From NCBI RefSeq assembly GCF_004345365.1, contig NZ_SLVF01000004.1, positions 248,001 to 312,000 of the forward strand: a stretch of 64,000 nt of DNA. The letters run 5' to 3'. The number at the start of each line of letters is the position of its first letter. Position 1 is the first letter of the stretch. Below the pieces are notes generated by a model, which was given only the letters and a program-made list of their open reading frames with translations, had not been told where the DNA came from and did no database searches. The stretch is from Kribbella sp. VKM Ac-2568. Lineage in GTDB: Bacteria > Actinomycetota > Actinomycetes > Propionibacteriales > Kribbellaceae. Below, piece after piece: positions 9,431-17,781 of the stretch. Both the position numbers and the translations under genes were made by a program.

Positions 9431-10521
9431 TTCGGGAGCAAGGTGAGGAGACCGTCGGCAAGGTCTCCTCGCCAGCAGGCGAAGTCGTGGCCGCCTTGGT
9501 ACTCGCGGTAGGTGAGGTCGTGGGCGGACAGGGCATCGCGCATTCTGCGGTTGCCGGTCAACAGGTCGCGTTCGTGGAGGCCGGCGGTGAGATGGAATCG
9601 GGTCCGCGGACCTGCGGCGACGGCCTCGATCTCCGCTTCACCGCTCAGCTCGCCAACCTCCTCGGCGCCAGGCCACCAGAACGAGCAGGACTGGCCGAGG
9701 ACTGCGCCGAAGCGTTCGGGACGGGTCCGCGCGAGGTGCGTCGAGAGCAACCCGCCCAGGCTCTGCCCGGCGACGACCGTCCTCGCCGGGTCCCGGGTCA
9801 CCTTCCAACCGTCCTCCACGAAGGGAATCAGGTCGTTCACCAGTGGTCTGAAGAGCCGGGGCCGCGTGAGCCCGTGGTACCGGCGGGCGCCGCCGATGGA
9901 GTCGACCAGCACCACCACGAGCGGTTCGAGCAGCCCGTCCGCGACGAGGTTGTCGAGCATCGTCGTGACGTCGAGGCTGAGCCACTGGACACCGTCGAAG
10001 AGCACCACGAGCGGTGCGTCCCCTTCGGCGCCGCGTGCCTGGTAGACGTGCACCGACGAGCTGCCCAGTGCATGACGTGTCACCCTGTCCGTTGGCGTAC
10101 CGGGTCGGCGGTGCCAGCCTGGTTGGGGCGGTGCGGCAGGCAGTTCGAGTACAGAAGCCGGCCCTTGGTTCCCGAAGGTGCAGCCGGCCGGGAGGATCGC
10201 CGGATTGGCCGGATCGGCCAGGCCCGCAGTCATCACGGCGCTCCATCGCTCGTCGTCGATCGGCCCTTCGCGCAGTGAACCGTGCCGCACCGGACACAGC
10301 TGGTACGACGTACGCAGGTCCGCCGGGAGCCGGAGTGTTCCGCTCCACACGCCGTCGGGCTGCCGGTCGAGCAGGAACGGTTCCAACCGCCCGTCGTCCT
10401 GCGCGTGATCGGTCAACGCGATCAACCGCACGAGCACGTCGTCGACCGGGGGACCAGCCGGCTCAGCCCAGCTGAAGGTGACGAGGCAGAAGGCGGGGTC
10501 GGGGTCGGTCGTGATCAGCAT
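9427..10521 (-). CDS. Esterase, enterochelin esterase (Fes)-like
   Basis: 364 residues. The N-terminal part (1-130) is a beta-sandwich like the Fes/IroD N-domain, with LRLPADLRTSYQLCPV and a DPANP loop. The C-terminal alpha/beta hydrolase has the oxyanion strand VVLFDGVQW (about 170), the nucleophile elbow VVAGQSLGGLLS (about 248-259) and the catalytic histidine in GGHDFACWR near residue 345. Fes enzymes hydrolyse ferric catecholate siderophores, but no siderophore genes are adjacent, so the substrate is uncertain. The start region lies about 80 bp from the divergent TetR gene, which may regulate it. Confidence 0.85.
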   Translation of the reverse strand: MLITTDPDPAFCLVTFSWAEPAGPPVDDVLVRLIALTDHAQDDGRLEPFLLDRQPDGVWSGTLRLPADLRTSYQLCPVRHGSLREGPIDDERWSAVMTAGLADPANPAILPAGCTFGNQGPASVLELPAAPPQPGWHRRPGTPTDRVTRHALGSSSVHVYQARGAEGDAPLVVLFDGVQWLSLDVTTMLDNLVADGLLEPLVVVLVDSIGGARRYHGLTRPRLFRPLVNDLIPFVEDGWKVTRDPARTVVAGQSLGGLLSTHLARTRPERFGAVLGQSCSFWWPGAEEVGELSGEAEIEAVAAGPRTRFHLTAGLHERDLLTGNRRMRDALSAHDLTYREYQGGHDFACWRGDLADGLLTLLPK

Positions 10522-10602
10522 CGGCTACTCCTCCGGGCGGTCGGTGAAACTGCCGTCGTCGTACCATGAGACTGGTTGTTTCATCCATCGCCAGGAGCCG
10601 TC

Positions 10603-11157
10603 GTGGACCAGAAGTTGGTGGCGGTCGCCGTCGAACTGCTCGACGAGGAGGGCTGGCCGGCCCTGAGCCTGGACCGGATCGCCGAGCGTGCAGGTGTGTC
10701 CCGCGCGACCGTCTGGCGCCATGGCCTGACCCGAGCCTCGGTCGAAGCCCTGCTCCGCCGGCGACTGGTGGCGGACTATCGCGAACTGATGTGGGCGCCG
10801 CTGACGATGGACGGCAGCGGCCGGGACCGCCTGACCGCCGCCCTGCACGCCCTCTGCGCCGTCGCCGAACGCAACCTTCCGCTGCTCGCGCATACGGAGG
10901 AGGCGTTCCACGGTCCCGACCTGGACGGCGTCGGCGAGCAACTCGACTTCTTCGGCCCCTGGCTCCGCATCCTCGAAGCCGGCGCCGCCGACACCACCCT
11001 CCATCCACCCGAGGACCGCGAACGGTACGTCGTGGCCCTCACCAACCTGACCCTCCTCACCTACGTTCACCTCCGCGCCTTCCATGGCCCTTACGGCTGG
11101 ACCGCCGCCAGCACGGCCGACTACCTCGTCGACCTTCTCGCTTCGGGCGATCGGTAG
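10603..11157 (+). CDS. TetR/AcrR family regulator
   Basis: 184 residues from GTG 10603, which has AGGAG 5 nt upstream; the in-frame TTG at 10576 has no such site. The helix-turn-helix is near residues 10-45 (LSLDRIAERAGVSRATVWRH). The ligand domain includes ALCAVAERNLPLLAHTEEAF. It is divergent from the Fes-like esterase with a short gap, so autoregulation and control of the esterase are likely. The effector is unknown. Confidence 0.85.
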   Translation: MDQKLVAVAVELLDEEGWPALSLDRIAERAGVSRATVWRHGLTRASVEALLRRRLVADYRELMWAPLTMDGSGRDRLTAALHALCAVAERNLPLLAHTEEAFHGPDLDGVGEQLDFFGPWLRILEAGAADTTLHPPEDRERYVVALTNLTLLTYVHLRAFHGPYGWTAASTADYLVDLLASGDR

Positions 11158-11161
11158 GACC

Positions 11162-11482
11162 TCAATGGCTGCCGGCCAGGCGGAGGCCCAGGACGCCGGC
11201 GACGATGAGGCTGATGCAGGCGATGCGGACGGGCGTGAGCGGTTCGTCGAAGAAGACGACGCCGAGCATGACCACCCCGACGGAACCCAGACCGGTCCAG
11301 ACGGCGTACGCAGTACCGACGGGCAGGTGGTCGAGGGTCTTCGAGAGCAGGTACACCGAGATGACGCCGAAGACGAGGACGCCGGCGGTCGGCCAGAAGC
11401 GGCTGAAGCCGTCGCTGGGCTTGAGGCTCAGTGCGAAGGCGATCTCGCAGGCTGCCGCGGCGATCAGCACCCACCAGGCCAT
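11162..11482 (-). CDS. SMR family exporter, Gdx/SugE subtype
   Basis: 106-residue four-helix small multidrug resistance protein. Glutamate 13 in the first helix (AAACEIAF) is the shared proton/substrate site. The third-helix segment LPVGTAYAVWTGLGSVGVV and the GFSRFWPT loop match guanidinium exporters (Gdx, formerly SugE) better than EmrE-type drug pumps. The ATG overlaps the WrbA-like stop as TGATG, so the pair is translationally coupled. SMR pumps work as antiparallel homodimers, so one gene can suffice. No guanidine riboswitch is possible directly upstream because the start overlaps coding sequence. Confidence 0.9.
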   Translation of the reverse strand: MAWWVLIAAAACEIAFALSLKPSDGFSRFWPTAGVLVFGVISVYLLSKTLDHLPVGTAYAVWTGLGSVGVVMLGVVFFDEPLTPVRIACISLIVAGVLGLRLAGSH

Positions 11483-12081
11483 CAGGCCGCCAGCGAACCG
11501 CGGAGGTGGCGGATGGTCACCGTGGCGACCCGGGCGCCCAGCGCGGCCGCGGTACGCAGGTCGGTCTCCGGCGGCACCTTCTCAGCCGAAAGGTCGGCGT
11601 CGGACTGCGCCATCGCGCCCAGCCAACTGCCGAGCCGGTTGAGGTCCTCGATGCTCGCGGTCGACGTCGCCCAGCCCGGATAGAGGTCCAGGCCGACCCA
11701 GATCATTCCGTGCTGAGCGGCGAGGACGGCGAAGTCGACCAGGCTGTTGAGCTTGTCGCCGGACATCGCCTTCGAGTTGGTGAATCCGGCGGCGATCTTG
11801 TCCCGCCAGCCGAGGTTGTCGGCCCAGACCGCCGCGCTCGCCTCGGCGAACGCCTTGAAGACCGCACTCGGGCTGCCCATGTACGTCGGCGCGCCGAAGA
11901 TGATCGCGTCCGCCTGCGCGAGCCGCTCCCACACCTCATCGGTGAGTTCGTCCAGCGGAACCAGGTCGGCGACAGCCCCCGGTACTCCGGCCGCGCCGGC
12001 GGCGACCGCCTCGGCCTGTTTCGCGGTGTGACCGTAGCCGGAGTGGTACGCGACCGCGATCCGGGCGGTGGTGTTGCTCAT
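11482..12081 (-). CDS. Flavodoxin-fold NAD(P)H:quinone oxidoreductase, WrbA-like
   Basis: 199 residues. FMN-binding flavodoxin fold: the phosphate loop AVAYHSGYGHTAKQAE near residues 10-25, the isoalloxazine loop FGAPTYMGSPSAVFKAF near 62-78, and AAGFTNSKAMSGDK near 97-110. Such enzymes reduce quinones by two electrons, avoiding semiquinone radicals. It heads an operon with the SMR exporter and is divergent from a TetR gene, with a perfect dyad between them at 12123-12136. Confidence 0.9.
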   Translation of the reverse strand: MSNTTARIAVAYHSGYGHTAKQAEAVAAGAAGVPGAVADLVPLDELTDEVWERLAQADAIIFGAPTYMGSPSAVFKAFAEASAAVWADNLGWRDKIAAGFTNSKAMSGDKLNSLVDFAVLAAQHGMIWVGLDLYPGWATSTASIEDLNRLGSWLGAMAQSDADLSAEKVPPETDLRTAAALGARVATVTIRHLRGSLAA

Positions 12082-12122
12082 GGTGCATTCCTCCTGGTGG
12101 TAGGTGGCCTCGAGGGGCCGAG

Positions 12123-12136
12123 CGGACTACAGTCCG
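12123..12136. promoter_or_regulatory. Candidate TetR operator 1 (perfect dyad)
   Basis: CGGACT-AC-AGTCCG, a perfect 6+6 inverted repeat in the 59-bp gap between the divergent WrbA-like and TetR starts, 4 bp before the tetR ATG. Its position and symmetry suit a dimeric TetR repressor controlling both promoters. Confidence 0.75.
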
Positions 12137-12140
12137 TCTT

Positions 12141-12785
12141 ATGAACGACCGTACCGGACCGCAGTCCGTTTCACAACAGGGTTTGCCCGTCCTGGGTGAG
12201 CCACGTCCCGAACGTGCCGACGCGCGCCGGAACCGGCTGAAGGTGTTGGAGGCCGCGGACCGGCTGTTCGCCGAGCTGGGCGTGAAGAACGTCTCGCTGG
12301 ACGCGATCGCGGCCGCTGCGGGAGTCGGGAAGGGCACCGTGTTCCGGCGGTTCGGCGACCGGGCCGGGCTCGCGGTGGCGTTGCTGGACGAGCGGGAGCA
12401 GGAGTTGCAGGCGAAGATCCTGACCGGGCCGCCGCCGCTCGGTCCGGGTGCACCGGCCGTCGAGCGGGTGACAGCGTTCCTCGACGCCTACCTGGACCTG
12501 CTGGACCGGCATGTGGAGCTGTTCATGGACAGCGAGAACGCGTCGGACGGCGCGCGCTACCGCATCGGGTCATACCGCCTGTGGCACCGGCACATCGCGA
12601 TACTGGTCGAGGAGGCGCGGCCCGAGCTCGACGCCGACTACACCGCCCACGTGATCCTCGCGCCGCTGGCTGCCGATCTCCACAACGCTCTCCGCACCGA
12701 GGGGTTCGACCTCGCCCGGATGCAGTCAGGTATGCGCGCGGTCGCCGCCGCCGTCCTCGGGCCGCAACTGCAGGCGGAGGCGTAG
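12141..12785 (+). CDS. TetR family regulator of the WrbA-SMR operon
   Basis: 214 residues. The helix-turn-helix near residues 45-80 reads VSLDAIAAAAGVGKGTVFRRFG; the rest is a ligand domain with LDLLDRHVELFMDSENAS and a C-terminal helical pair. The ATG at 12141 has no ribosome binding site and follows the dyad by 4 bp, so the mRNA may be leaderless. It is divergent from the WrbA-like/SMR operon and is the likely repressor of it and of itself. The last 60 bp overlap the convergent GNAT gene. Confidence 0.88.
   Translation: MNDRTGPQSVSQQGLPVLGEPRPERADARRNRLKVLEAADRLFAELGVKNVSLDAIAAAAGVGKGTVFRRFGDRAGLAVALLDEREQELQAKILTGPPPLGPGAPAVERVTAFLDAYLDLLDRHVELFMDSENASDGARYRIGSYRLWHRHIAILVEEARPELDADYTAHVILAPLAADLHNALRTEGFDLARMQSGMRAVAAAVLGPQLQAEA
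12155..12168. promoter_or_regulatory. Candidate TetR operator 2, inside the tetR start
   Basis: CGGACC-GC-AGTCCG, one mismatch from the dyad at 12123-12136 and exactly 32 bp from it (about three helical turns). It lies inside codons 5-10 of tetR, so a bound repressor could also block elongation or loop with site 1. Confidence 0.6.
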
Positions 12786-13361
12786 TTCCTGGAGGTCGTT
12801 CAGGCTGGAGTGAGTGCGATCCGGTGTCTCGGTGAAGCCGTAGCGGCGGTAGAAGGCGTGGGCGCGGGTGTTGGCTTCGAGCACCCAGAGCCAGACCTGG
12901 TCGCATCCCGCGGCTCTGAGGTCGGTGACCGCGGCGTCAGTCAGGACACGTGCGGCCCCCGAGCCCCACCAGTCCGGGTGAACGAACAGCGCGTACAACT
13001 CGCCGACGTGCTCGGGTGCATCGGCGTCCCGCTCGGGGCCGACGCCCGCATACCCCACGATCTCGCCGCCCGCGACCGCAGCCGCGACGTACATGCGGGA
13101 GCGTCCGGCGGTGATGCTATCGGCCCAGGAAGCGGCGATCTTGGCGGGATCCATGGCGTCGAGGAAGTCCTGCGGTACCAGGCCGGTGAACGCGGCGTGC
13201 CAGCTCGCCACCCGCGCGACCGCCGCGCCGTACAGATCGTCCGGACGAGCAGCCCGTACGTCGAACGCGGTGCTGACCCGTACGTCGCCGGGCCGTACGT
13301 CGAGCCGACGGTCGTCGGTGGTTCGGGCGTCGGTGGGGGCGGGGTGGTCAGGCAAGGTCAG
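12726..13361 (-). CDS. GNAT family N-acetyltransferase
   Basis: About 209-211 residues. A classical acetyl-CoA binding core is present: [22 protein letters not shown] (splitting into strand beta4 and the pyrophosphate loop) and [18 protein letters not shown] near the C-terminus. The start is unusual. No ATG or GTG lies in place, while AGGAG stands 8 nt before a CTG at 13361 and 14 nt before a TTG at 13355. CTG initiation is therefore possible. It overlaps the xseB stop, so it is the last gene of the xseA-xseB operon, and its 3' end overlaps tetR on the other strand by 60 bp. Substrate unknown. Confidence 0.85.
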   Translation of the reverse strand: MTLPDHPAPTDARTTDDRRLDVRPGDVRVSTAFDVRAARPDDLYGAAVARVASWHAAFTGLVPQDFLDAMDPAKIAASWADSITAGRSRMYVAAAVAGGEIVGYAGVGPERDADAPEHVGELYALFVHPDWWGSGAARVLTDAAVTDLRAAGCDQVWLWVLEANTRAHAFYRRYGFTETPDRTHSSLNDLQELRLRLQLRPEDGGGDRAHT

Positions 13362-13573
13362 TCGGATTTCTCCTGGTGGGCGGCTTGGGCTTCGGCGAGT
13401 CGTTTGCGGGCGCCGTCGAGCCACTGCTGGCAGGTCGCGGCCAGCTCCTCGCCGCGCTCCCAGAGCGCGAGGGACTCCTCCAGTGAGGTGCCGCCGGCCT
13501 CCAGTTTGCGGACCACCTCGACGAGCTCCTCGCGGGCCTGCTCGTAGGAAATCTCGGGTCGATCGGCGGTCAC
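13358..13573 (-). CDS. xseB: Exonuclease VII small subunit
   Basis: 71 residues forming the antiparallel helical hairpin typical of Xse[21 protein letters not shown] then [20 protein letters not shown], closed by a basic KRLAEAQ segment. It binds along the coiled-coil arms of XseA to make exonuclease VII, which degrades single-stranded DNA to short oligonucleotides. Its start overlaps the xseA stop by 4 bp, which fits the need for many XseB copies per XseA. Confidence 0.95.
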   Translation of the reverse strand: MTADRPEISYEQAREELVEVVRKLEAGGTSLEESLALWERGEELAATCQQWLDGARKRLAEAQAAHQEKSD

Positions 13574-14796
13574 TTGCTCTCCTTCGAGCTCGAGGTCACT
13601 TCCACATCGAATCGGCCATCGCTGACCCGTGCGTTCAGCAGATCACCCGCCGACACCTGCCCGACCTCCCGTACTGCGGTGCCGTCGGCGAGCTGGAGCA
13701 CGGAGTACCCGCGGTCGAGGGTCGCCTTGGGGGACAGGGCGCGCACACTCGCCAGCCGGTGGGCCAGGTCGTCGCCGGCACGGTCGAGCCGGTGGGTCAG
13801 GGTCCGGCGATTGCGCTCCACCAGCGCGACGATCTCGTCGGAACGCCGCTGCAGGTCGGTCGTCGGGGCGGCCAGCGCCGGGCGGCTCCGAATCGCGGCC
13901 AGCGCGTGGATCTCCCGCTCGAGCCAGCCCCGCACGGCGCGGTTGGCGCGCTCGCGCAGCAGGCGAACCCCGTCCAGCTCCTCGCGCACGTCCGGCACGA
14001 TCCGTTTGGCGGCATCGGTCGGCGTCGACGCGCGCAGGTCGGCGACCAGGTCGAGCAGCGGGGAATCAGGCTCGTGGCCGATCGCGCTGACGATCGGCGT
14101 ACGGGCCTGGGAGACGGCGCGGATCAGGCCTTCGTCCGAGAACGGCAGCAGGTCTTCCAGCGAGCCGCCGCCGCGGGCGATGACGATCACCTCGACGGAC
14201 TCGTCCGCGTCCAAGCGGCGCAGCGCGGTCATCACCTCGCCGGCCGCGGACGGCCCCTGAACCGACGCGTACTCGACGCGGAAGGCGACCGCGGGCCAGC
14301 GGCGCTTCGCGTTCTCCAGGACGTCGCGCTCCGCCGCCGAGTCGCGGCCGCAGATCAGCCCGATCGTGTGCGGCAGGAACGGCAACGCCTTCTTGCGGTA
14401 CGCCGCGAAGAGTCCCTCGGCAGCGAGTAGTTGCTTCAGGCGCTCGATCCGGGCGAGGAGTTCACCGATGCCGACGTGCCGGATCTCGCTGACCGCCAGG
14501 GCGAGCGTGCCGCGTTTGGCGAAGAAGTTGGGCTTGGCGTTCACCACGACCCGGGAGCCGTCGGTGACGGGTGGATCGACCGCGTCGAAGATCCGCCGGT
14601 TGCAGGTGAAGCGCAGCGAGATGTCCGCGTCGGTGTCGCGCAACGTGCCGAACACCGTCGACATGCCACGCCCCGCCGACACGTCCGTCAGTTGCCCCTC
14701 GACCCAGACGGCGCCGAGCTGGTTGATCCAGCCGGCAATGCCGTTCGCGATCGTGCGAACGGCTGCAGGCGCATCCGGCGAGGTTTCCAAAGCCAC
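13570..14796 (-). CDS. xseA: Exonuclease VII large subunit
   Basis: 408 residues. An N-terminal OB-fold (about 15-110, with [15 protein letters not shown] and [16 protein letters not shown]) binds ssDNA. The catalytic domain follows: [19 protein letters not shown], then [22 protein letters not shown] near 210-230, and [27 protein letters not shown]. The C-terminal part (about 275-360) is the coiled coil that carries XseB. Full length for the family. Starts at ATG 14796. Acts in recombination and repair. Confidence 0.95.
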   Translation of the reverse strand: MALETSPDAPAAVRTIANGIAGWINQLGAVWVEGQLTDVSAGRGMSTVFGTLRDTDADISLRFTCNRRIFDAVDPPVTDGSRVVVNAKPNFFAKRGTLALAVSEIRHVGIGELLARIERLKQLLAAEGLFAAYRKKALPFLPHTIGLICGRDSAAERDVLENAKRRWPAVAFRVEYASVQGPSAAGEVMTALRRLDADESVEVIVIARGGGSLEDLLPFSDEGLIRAVSQARTPIVSAIGHEPDSPLLDLVADLRASTPTDAAKRIVPDVREELDGVRLLRERANRAVRGWLEREIHALAAIRSRPALAAPTTDLQRRSDEIVALVERNRRTLTHRLDRAGDDLAHRLASVRALSPKATLDRGYSVLQLADGTAVREVGQVSAGDLLNARVSDGRFDVEVTSSSKESK

Positions 14797-14915
14797 CCGG
14801 CGACTCTACGGCCACCCGCCGACAATCCCTCCCAGCCCCTGTGGATGGCGCGCCGGACAGGTCCTGTGATGGACGGCGTCGAAGCTCACGTGCTGATAGG
14901 CGGCGACCGCGGACC

Positions 14916-15065
14916 TCACCTGCTGAGCAGGCGGGTGACGACTTGTTCTGTGAGGGTGTCGATGGATTCGGGGTCGAGGACGGCGGGGAGGGTCAGGTGT
15001 TCGAGCATCGGGCCGCCGATGGCGAAGTAGAGGAGTAGGGGGTCGCCGGAGAGGCCGGGGGCGTC
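14916..15065 (-). pseudogene. TetR regulator C-terminal remnant
   Basis: The last 49 codons before the stop at 14916 read as the end of a TetR ligand domain: GLSGDPLLLYFAIGGPMLEH, then a proline and an IDTLTEQVVTRLL helix, a common closing pattern in TetR proteins. No helix-turn-helix part exists upstream in any frame; instead there is a hairpin and a tRNA. This is taken as a truncated remnant. The rest of 14797-15238 shows no gene. Confidence 0.55.
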
Positions 15066-15153
15066 GCCGTACTGACCTACCGCAAGGCCTGAAAACCCTT
15101 TGCGCACCAGGGGATCCGGCTGCATCCTTGAGGCAGTGAACACCTCCTGGGAA

Positions 15154-15182
15154 GGAGCCGCCCGGACAGGGCGGGCGGCTCC
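15154..15182. terminator. Stem-loop upstream of the tRNA (terminator candidate)
   Basis: GGAGCCGCCC at 15154-15163 pairs perfectly with GGGCGGCTCC at 15173-15182 across a 9-base loop. No U-run follows on either strand, so it could be a factor-dependent terminator, an insulator before the tRNA, or part of the remnant's upstream region. Confidence 0.45.
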
Positions 15183-15238
15183 CGACTCTCCTGTTAGTTG
15201 CCAACAGCAACCGCGTTCCCAGTGACAACAGTTCACGC

Positions 15239-15312
15239 GCCAGGGTGGCGCAGCTGGCTAGCGCGCACCCCTCATAAGGGTGAGGTCGCCGGTTCGATCC
15301 CGGCCCCTGGTA
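15239..15312 (+). tRNA. tRNA with CAU anticodon (elongator Met or lysidine-modified Ile2)
   Basis: Cloverleaf folded by eye, 74 nt. The acceptor stem GCCAGGG/CCCTGGT has a terminal G-U pair; D-stem GCGC/GCGC; anticodon stem CACCC/GGGTG around CTCATAA; T-stem GCCGG/CCGGC around TTCGATC; discriminator A, no encoded CCA. The anticodon stem lacks the three G-C pairs in initiator orientation and there is no C1-A72 mismatch, so it is not initiator tRNA. Elongator Met and Ile2 cannot be told apart with certainty by eye. Confidence 0.9.
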
Positions 15313-15477
15313 CGCGTCATCCAGTCATGCCCTCAACACCTCAAGCTTGCCGGTGAGGCGGCGGCTGGTGAGGTGGGTCACAGCACGGTGAAGGACGGCG
15401 GCTGGTTCTCGGCGCACGGTGCGCTGTGGCTGGTGATGTCCGCCACGACTGGGAGGGCGTCCGGCAGGGCCCGTACC

Positions 15478-16509
15478 ATGGGAGCCGTGACTGTCCAGCC
15501 TGAAGACTCCGGTACGCCGACCGCGCTCAAGACGAAGCGGGTGCTGCTCGCGGCCCCACGCGGGTACTGCGCGGGCGTGGACCGGGCGGTCGTCGCCGTC
15601 GAGAAGGCGCTCGACCTGTACGGGCCGCCGGTCTACGTGCGCAAGGAGATCGTGCACAACAAGCACGTCGTGCAGACGCTGCAGGCGCGCGGCGCGATCT
15701 TCGTGGACGAGACCGTCGAGGTGCCGGAGGGCGAGACGGTGATCTTCTCCGCGCACGGCGTGGCGCCGGTGGTGCACCAGGAGGCGGCCGCGCGGCAGTT
15801 GAAGACGATCGACGCGACCTGCCCGCTGGTGACGAAGGTGCACCACGAGGCGAAGCGGTTCGCCGCAACCGACTTCGACATCCTGCTGATCGGTCACGAA
15901 GGCCACGAAGAGGTCATCGGCACCAGCGGCGAGGCCCCGGACCACATCCATCTGGTGGACGGCCCCGGCGACGTCCCGAACGTCGTCGTCCGCGACCCCG
16001 AGAAGGTTGTCTGGCTGTCCCAGACCACGCTCTCGGTGGACGAGACGATGGAGACCGTACGCCGGCTGCGCGAGCGGTTCCCCGCGCTGCAGGACCCGCC
16101 GAGCGACGACATCTGCTACGCCACCCAGAACCGCCAGGCGGCGGTGAAGAAGCTGGCTCCCGACGCGGACCTGATGATCGTGGTCGGTTCGCGCAACTCC
16201 TCGAACTCGGTCCGCCTGGTCGAGGTCGCCGTCGAGCACGGCGCCAAGGCGGGCTACCTGGTCGACTACGCGGCCGAGATCGACGAGGCCTGGCTGGAGG
16301 GTGTCGACTCGGTCGGCGTCACCAGCGGTGCGAGCGTGCCGGAGTTGCTGGTACGCGACGTGCTCAGCTGGCTGGCCGAGCGCGGCTACGCCGAGGTGCA
16401 GGAAGTCACCACCGCGGAGGAGAGCCTGGTGTTCTCCCTGCCCCGCGAGCTCCGCACCGACCTGAAGGCCGCCGGTATGGCGACCACCGGCACCTCCGAC
16501 CACGCCTGA
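15478..16509 (+). CDS. ispH: 4-hydroxy-3-methylbut-2-enyl diphosphate reductase
   Basis: 343 residues from ATG 15478; GTG 15487 is an alternative. The last MEP-pathway enzyme, making IPP and DMAPP. The three cluster cysteines are in place: [13 protein letters not shown] (about 28), [11 protein letters not shown] (about 120) and [14 protein letters not shown] (about 212). Also [22 protein letters not shown] and the C-terminal [11 protein letters not shown] and [10 protein letters not shown]. Complete and full length. It follows the tRNA by 165 bp in which no gene is visible. Confidence 0.97.
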   Translation: MGAVTVQPEDSGTPTALKTKRVLLAAPRGYCAGVDRAVVAVEKALDLYGPPVYVRKEIVHNKHVVQTLQARGAIFVDETVEVPEGETVIFSAHGVAPVVHQEAAARQLKTIDATCPLVTKVHHEAKRFAATDFDILLIGHEGHEEVIGTSGEAPDHIHLVDGPGDVPNVVVRDPEKVVWLSQTTLSVDETMETVRRLRERFPALQDPPSDDICYATQNRQAAVKKLAPDADLMIVVGSRNSSNSVRLVEVAVEHGAKAGYLVDYAAEIDEAWLEGVDSVGVTSGASVPELLVRDVLSWLAERGYAEVQEVTTAEESLVFSLPRELRTDLKAAGMATTGTSDHA

Positions 16510-16512
16510 CGG

Positions 16513-16656
16513 TTAGGGCGTCGTCGTCTTCACGATCTTCAGCTTCGCCGTCCTGACGACCTCCTGCACGCCGTTCGGCCCGCAGTACTGGATCTTGTCG
16601 GTGAAGGTGTAGGCGCCTGGCGTGGCGTAGGTGTGCGATCGCTCGGTACTGCGGAC
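16513..16656 (-). pseudogene. PKD-domain protein C-terminal remnant
   Basis: About 47 codons before the stop at 16513 read as the end of a PKD fold: SHTYATPGAYTFTDKIQYCG followed by a short CGPNG turn, then EVVRTAKLKIVK. PKD domains occur at the ends of secreted actinobacterial proteins. Upstream, the frame runs into the antisense of nothing sensible because the Rieske gene occupies the same strand in another phase. This is a clear remnant of a lost surface or secreted protein. Confidence 0.6.
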
Positions 16657-16658
16657 GG

Positions 16659-17774
16659 CTACTGGGTGAGGCTCTTGCCGAGGTAGCCGCGGGCGATCAT
16701 CGTCACCCACTGGTAGACGGCGTCCTCGGCGGGGGCGAGCGGGCCGGGGCGGAAGTGCGGTGACTCCGCGCCCCGCTGCACCGACTCGCAGGCGGCCCAG
16801 TCCTCGCGGTTGGTGACGTCCCAGAACTCGACCGCGTACGAGGGGTCGTCCACCTCGTCCGGGAAGTACCACGAGCACTCGATCGCGGTGACTCCCGGCG
16901 AGCGCGGCTCGAGCCGGTGCGTCATCACGTAGTCGGGGTGCAGCGAGATCAGCAGGTTCGGGAACAGCCCGAGGTAGTTCACCGTCCGCGGGTCTACACC
17001 AGGTAGCGGGATCCCGCGGGACCCCCCGTCGAGCGACATCGTCTCGACTCCCGGCCGAAGATCCATCAGCCCACCGACCCAGGCGCCAGGGAGGTTCCAG
17101 TTGTCGCCGGAAGTCGGCGGGGACACCTTGCACAGTTCCGGGTGGATCAGCGGACAGTGGTAGCACTCGTGGTAGTTCTCCACGATCGTCTTCCAGTTCG
17201 ACGCCACGTCGTAGTTGTGTCGCGCCTTCAGCGACAGCGCCTCCGGCCGGTACGGCGCGACAAGGTCGGTTATCCCGCCGAGGTGCTCGGAGAACGGCGC
17301 CGCCGTGCCGAGCGCGTTGACGAAGAGCCACCCGTGCCAGACCTCGGACGGGAGTTCGGTCAGCCCGTACGGCGCGGGGTCGAACGTGTCGCCCATCCGC
17401 GGCGCCGCCTTCACCGCGCCGTCCAGTTCGTACGACCAGCCGTGGTACGGGCAGACCACCGAGCGGCGGTCACTCGTACCGCCCTGACCGAGGAGTTCGT
17501 GGCCGCGATGCCTGCAGGTGTTGGCGAACGCGCGCGGGCGATCCCCGAAGGTCAGGATCACCCCGACGTCGCCGACCACCGTCGCGCGGTACGTCGTACC
17601 GGCGGCCAGTTCGTCGGCGCGGCCGAGGCAGGTCCAGGTGGCAGCGAAGAAGTTGCGGCGTTCCCAGGCGAGCACGGCCGGGTCCGTGTACGCCGCTTGC
17701 GGCAGCATGACGGACTCGCCGTGCGGGCGGAGTGAGGCTGCCAGGGCGGTGGGGTCGACCGGTGCGTTCGCCAT
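16659..17774 (-). CDS. Rieske 2Fe-2S aromatic ring-hydroxylating oxygenase, alpha subunit
   Basis: 371 residues. The Rieske domain (about 45-140) holds CRHRGHELLG near residue 87 and CPYHGWSYELDG near 108, giving the two Cys and two His ligands. The catalytic START-like domain has NWKTIVENYHECYHCPLIHPE near 193-211 with the mononuclear iron histidines and the bridging acid. Sequence style is close to choline/carnitine/betaine monooxygenase-type members. No reductase or ferredoxin gene is adjacent, so electrons come from elsewhere. Starts at ATG 17774. Confidence 0.9.
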   Translation of the reverse strand: MANAPVDPTALAASLRPHGESVMLPQAAYTDPAVLAWERRNFFAATWTCLGRADELAAGTTYRATVVGDVGVILTFGDRPRAFANTCRHRGHELLGQGGTSDRRSVVCPYHGWSYELDGAVKAAPRMGDTFDPAPYGLTELPSEVWHGWLFVNALGTAAPFSEHLGGITDLVAPYRPEALSLKARHNYDVASNWKTIVENYHECYHCPLIHPELCKVSPPTSGDNWNLPGAWVGGLMDLRPGVETMSLDGGSRGIPLPGVDPRTVNYLGLFPNLLISLHPDYVMTHRLEPRSPGVTAIECSWYFPDEVDDPSYAVEFWDVTNREDWAACESVQRGAESPHFRPGPLAPAEDAVYQWVTMIARGYLGKSLTQ

Positions 17775-17781
17775 CCAGTCA

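Noticed and set aside
11162..11482. Guanidine riboswitch before the Gdx-type exporter
   Set aside because: Its start overlaps the upstream coding sequence, leaving no leader.
15325..16503. 392-codon leftward frame over ispH
   Set aside because: The ispH frame has all cluster cysteines and correct length; the antisense has none.
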